Source: Bacillus pseudomycoides
Lineage (GTDB): Bacteria > Bacillota > Bacilli > Bacillales > Bacillaceae_G
Direction: 5' to 3'
NCBI RefSeq assembly: GCF_022811845.1
Contig: NZ_CP064266.1
Location: 5,022,001 to 5,086,000, forward strand
Length of the DNA: 64,000 bases
Part shown: positions 62,319 to 64,000 of the stretch, piece by piece
How positions within the stretch are numbered: the stretch's first letter is position 1
How the letters are laid out: each line of letters opens with the position of its first letter
Notes under the pieces: model-generated
The model's database searches: none
Told to the model about the DNA's origin: nothing
What the model saw: the letters and a program-made list of their open reading frames with translations, nothing else
Made by a program: the position numbers and the translations under genes

Positions 62319-63266
62319 TTGCAACGTTTTATTAAATGGTTAGCAGTCATTACAAGTCTCGACCTATTATTTGTTTTATTAGGAGGGGCATTAGTTACAA
62401 AAACAGGTTCAGGACAAGGTTGCGGTAAATCATGGCCACTTTGTAATGGTGAATTCGTTCCTTCAAATTTGTCAATGGAAACGATTATTGAGCTAAGTCA
62501 TCGTTTGACATCAGGATCTGCAGGGATTCTCGTTACACTTCTTTGTATATTATCATGGAAATATTATAAGCATGTACGTGAAACAAAAACGCTCGCTATT
62601 TTATCTTTCGTATTTCTAGTTGCACAGGCATTAATGGGAGCAGCCGCAGTTGTATGGGGACAAGTACCTGCTGTACTTGCTATTCATTTTGGTATCTCCT
62701 TAATTTCATTTGCTTCTGTTATTTTACTAGCATGTCTTATTTTTGAGATTGACAAAAAATTCGATGCACGATCCCTCATTATGGACAAAAAAATGAAATT
62801 TCATATTTATGGTGTAACAATTTACAGCTATATTGTTGTCTATACAGGGGCATTAGTACGTCATGAACGTGCTAGTTTAGCTTGTCCAGACTTCCCACTT
62901 TGCAGTAAAAGTAGACCATGGCCTACTCAATTACATGAATGGGTTCAAATGGGACATAGGGTTGCCGCAATATTAATATTCGCTTGGATCCTATACGCGA
63001 TGATTCTTGCTATTCGCCACTATAAACAGCAGCGAGTTATATATTGGGGATGGATTATTTCGTTTATTCTTGTTACACTTCAAGCAATTGTTGGTATTTT
63101 AGTCGTTTATACCAATGCAAGTTTATCAATGGCATTGTTGCATTCGCTCTTTATTTCTTGCCTCTTTGCTGTACTATGCTATTTAGTTATGTTAGGCACA
63201 CGAAGCACAGCAAACGAAAAAAAGGCACAACAATCAACTACAACGCAAAATAAACAATCTTTTTAA
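62319..63266 (+). CDS. ctaA: Haem A synthase
   Basis: Oxidises haem O to haem A for the caa3 oxidase. I prefer the TTG at 62319 (LQRFIKWLAVIT), with AGAAAGATGGTG as its Shine-Dalgarno, giving 315 residues; an ATG at 62307 (MVKR..) lies within that site. Eight membrane segments. Two four-helix halves with His ligands in ELSHRLTSG and QMGHRVAA, AIHFGISL and LLHSLFIS, and the Cys pair in CGKSWPLC plus a second in CPDFPLC. The C-terminal tail is Lys/Thr/Gln rich and variable. Confidence 0.94.
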   Translation: MQRFIKWLAVITSLDLLFVLLGGALVTKTGSGQGCGKSWPLCNGEFVPSNLSMETIIELSHRLTSGSAGILVTLLCILSWKYYKHVRETKTLAILSFVFLVAQALMGAAAVVWGQVPAVLAIHFGISLISFASVILLACLIFEIDKKFDARSLIMDKKMKFHIYGVTIYSYIVVYTGALVRHERASLACPDFPLCSKSRPWPTQLHEWVQMGHRVAAILIFAWILYAMILAIRHYKQQRVIYWGWIISFILVTLQAIVGILVVYTNASLSMALLHSLFISCLFAVLCYLVMLGTRSTANEKKAQQSTTTQNKQSF

Positions 63267-63295
63267 TAACTTGCTACTATGGAAAATTATTATTT

Positions 63296-63342
63296 TTATA
63301 TAAAGAAAAGAGCTACTTTCAAGTAGCTCTTTTCTTTATTAT
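63296..63342. terminator. Bidirectional terminator between ctaA and pycA
   Basis: AAAGAAAAGAGCTACTT / AAGTAGCTCTTTTCTTT, a 17-bp perfect stem with a 2-nt loop, flanked by T runs on both strands and serving the convergent ends of ctaA and pycA. Confidence 0.9.
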
Positions 63343-63344
63343 TA

Positions 63345-64000
63345 TTATTGTTCTAATTCAATCAGTAAATCTCCTGTTTGAATCGCATCGCCATCTTTTA
63401 CATATACTTTCTTTACTTTCCCATTGAATGGCGCCTGAACCGTTGTTTCCATTTTCATCGCTTCTGTAATTGCCATGGAATCACCCTTTTTCACTTCATC
63501 ACCTTCGTTTACAACGACTTTAATGACTGTCCCTGGCATTGTTGCACTAATATGATTTGGATTTTCACGATTTCCTTTCACACGTTGCGCAACTGTTGCT
63601 TTAATACTTTCATCTTTCACAACAATTTCACGTGGTTGTCCGTTAAATTCAAAGTAAAGCACACGCGTTCCATCTGGTTGTGGTTCACCAATTGACACTA
63701 ATTTAACAATTAATGTTTTACCACGTTCAATTTCCACACCGATTTCTTCACCCAGTCTCATACCATAGAAGAACGTTGGTGTATCAAGTACAGATACATT
63801 TCCATAAAGTCCAGTTACCTTTTGATAATCCATAAATACTTTTGGATATAGTGCATATGCAACAACATCAAAAATAGTTACTTCACGTCCAAGCTTATGG
63901 AATAACTCTTCTTTCAAAGCATTAAAATCAACTGGCTCTAATAATTCTCCTGGTCTTACTGTTAATGGCTCTTTCCCTTTTAAAATGATTTTTTGTAATT
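63345..64000 (-). CDS. pycA: Pyruvate carboxylase, C-terminal part (cut by window edge)
   Basis: ATP- and biotin-dependent carboxylation of pyruvate to oxaloacetate. Only the last ~217 codons are in the window, continuous to position 64000 with no stop, so the start is outside. The visible part covers the end of the carboxyltransferase-associated region (LKGKEPLTVRPGELLEPVD) and a C-terminal biotin-carboxyl-carrier domain, with the biotinylated lysine in AITEAMKMETTVQAPF near the end. Position after ctaA matches B. subtilis pycA. Confidence 0.96.
   Translation of the reverse strand, partial: LQKIILKGKEPLTVRPGELLEPVDFNALKEELFHKLGREVTIFDVVAYALYPKVFMDYQKVTGLYGNVSVLDTPTFFYGMRLGEEIGVEIERGKTLIVKLVSIGEPQPDGTRVLYFEFNGQPREIVVKDESIKATVAQRVKGNRENPNHISATMPGTVIKVVVNEGDEVKKGDSMAITEAMKMETTVQAPFNGKVKKVYVKDGDAIQTGDLLIELEQ

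Noticed and set aside
1..64000. Defence systems, prophage, CRISPR arrays, insertion sequences with transposase, tRNA or rRNA genes
   Set aside because: Read through both strands; none is present. The window is conserved core chromosome apart from the short bcr1-like repeat.

Overview
The window is a low-GC Firmicute chromosome segment, clearly a Bacillus of the B. cereus group. Evidence: gene order matches the B. subtilis pyr / ylm / spoIIG / ftsAZ / mur / ylb / cta backbone almost gene for gene, the proteins read as B. cereus-group orthologues (DivIVA, SigE, SigG, LspA, MurB), Shine-Dalgarno sequences are strong, TTG and GTG starts are common, and a bcr1-type short repeat, a B. cereus-group hallmark, is present. 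Many proteins differ at scattered positions from the typical B. cereus/anthracis sequences I remember, so an outlying member such as the B. cytotoxicus lineage is possible; that is inference only. Almost everything is on the minus strand, so the biological order runs from position 64000 down to 1.

Layout from low to high coordinates. (1) 1-10,640: de novo pyrimidine operon (pyrR-pyrP-pyrB-pyrC-carA-carB-pyrK-pyrD-pyrF, the last cut by the window edge) with three PyrR-type attenuators. (2) 10,686-15,850: rluD, lspA, ylyA and ileS, the last behind a complete isoleucine T-box with a near-consensus promoter. (3) 15,856-19,882: divIVA and the ylm division cluster (ylmH, ylmG, sepF, ylmE, pgeF) and ymxH. 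(4) 20,035-22,706: sporulation sigma factors sigG, sigE and the processing protease spoIIGA, with the classic 22-bp-spacer spoIIG promoter. (5) 23,125-39,856: the dcw division and cell-wall cluster ftsZ, ftsA, divIB, murB, murG, spoVE, murD, mraY, murE, spoVD, pbpB, ftsL, rsmH. mraZ, normally first in this cluster, is absent. (6) 40,228-55,860: bshC, panE and the ylb region (ylbP, rsfA, rpmF, yceD, tmcAL, ylbL, ylbK, ylbJ, coaD, rsmD, ylbG, ylbF and others). (7) 55,895-63,266: the caa3 cytochrome oxidase operon ctaB-C-D-E-F-G and the divergent haem A synthase ctaA. The window ends in the 3' part of pyruvate carboxylase.

The genes serve four linked programmes: nucleotide supply, peptidoglycan synthesis and septation, endospore formation (SigE/SigG, SpoIIGA, SpoVD, SpoVE, RsfA, YlbJ, RicF), and aerobic respiration. 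Most of the window is conserved core. I found no phage, CRISPR, restriction or other defence system and no clearly new multi-gene system.

The observations most worth a second look are: a bcr1-like element fused onto the 3' end of tmcAL and supplying its stop codon; the lack of any ATG/GTG/TTG start for tmcAL upstream of its essential HxGH motif, implying an AUA/AUC/AUU start; the missing mraZ; a 14-bp hairpin that holds the spoVD ribosome-binding site in its loop; and two structured, terminator-ended intergenic regions that may encode small RNAs (22,880-22,995 and 51,200-51,345).
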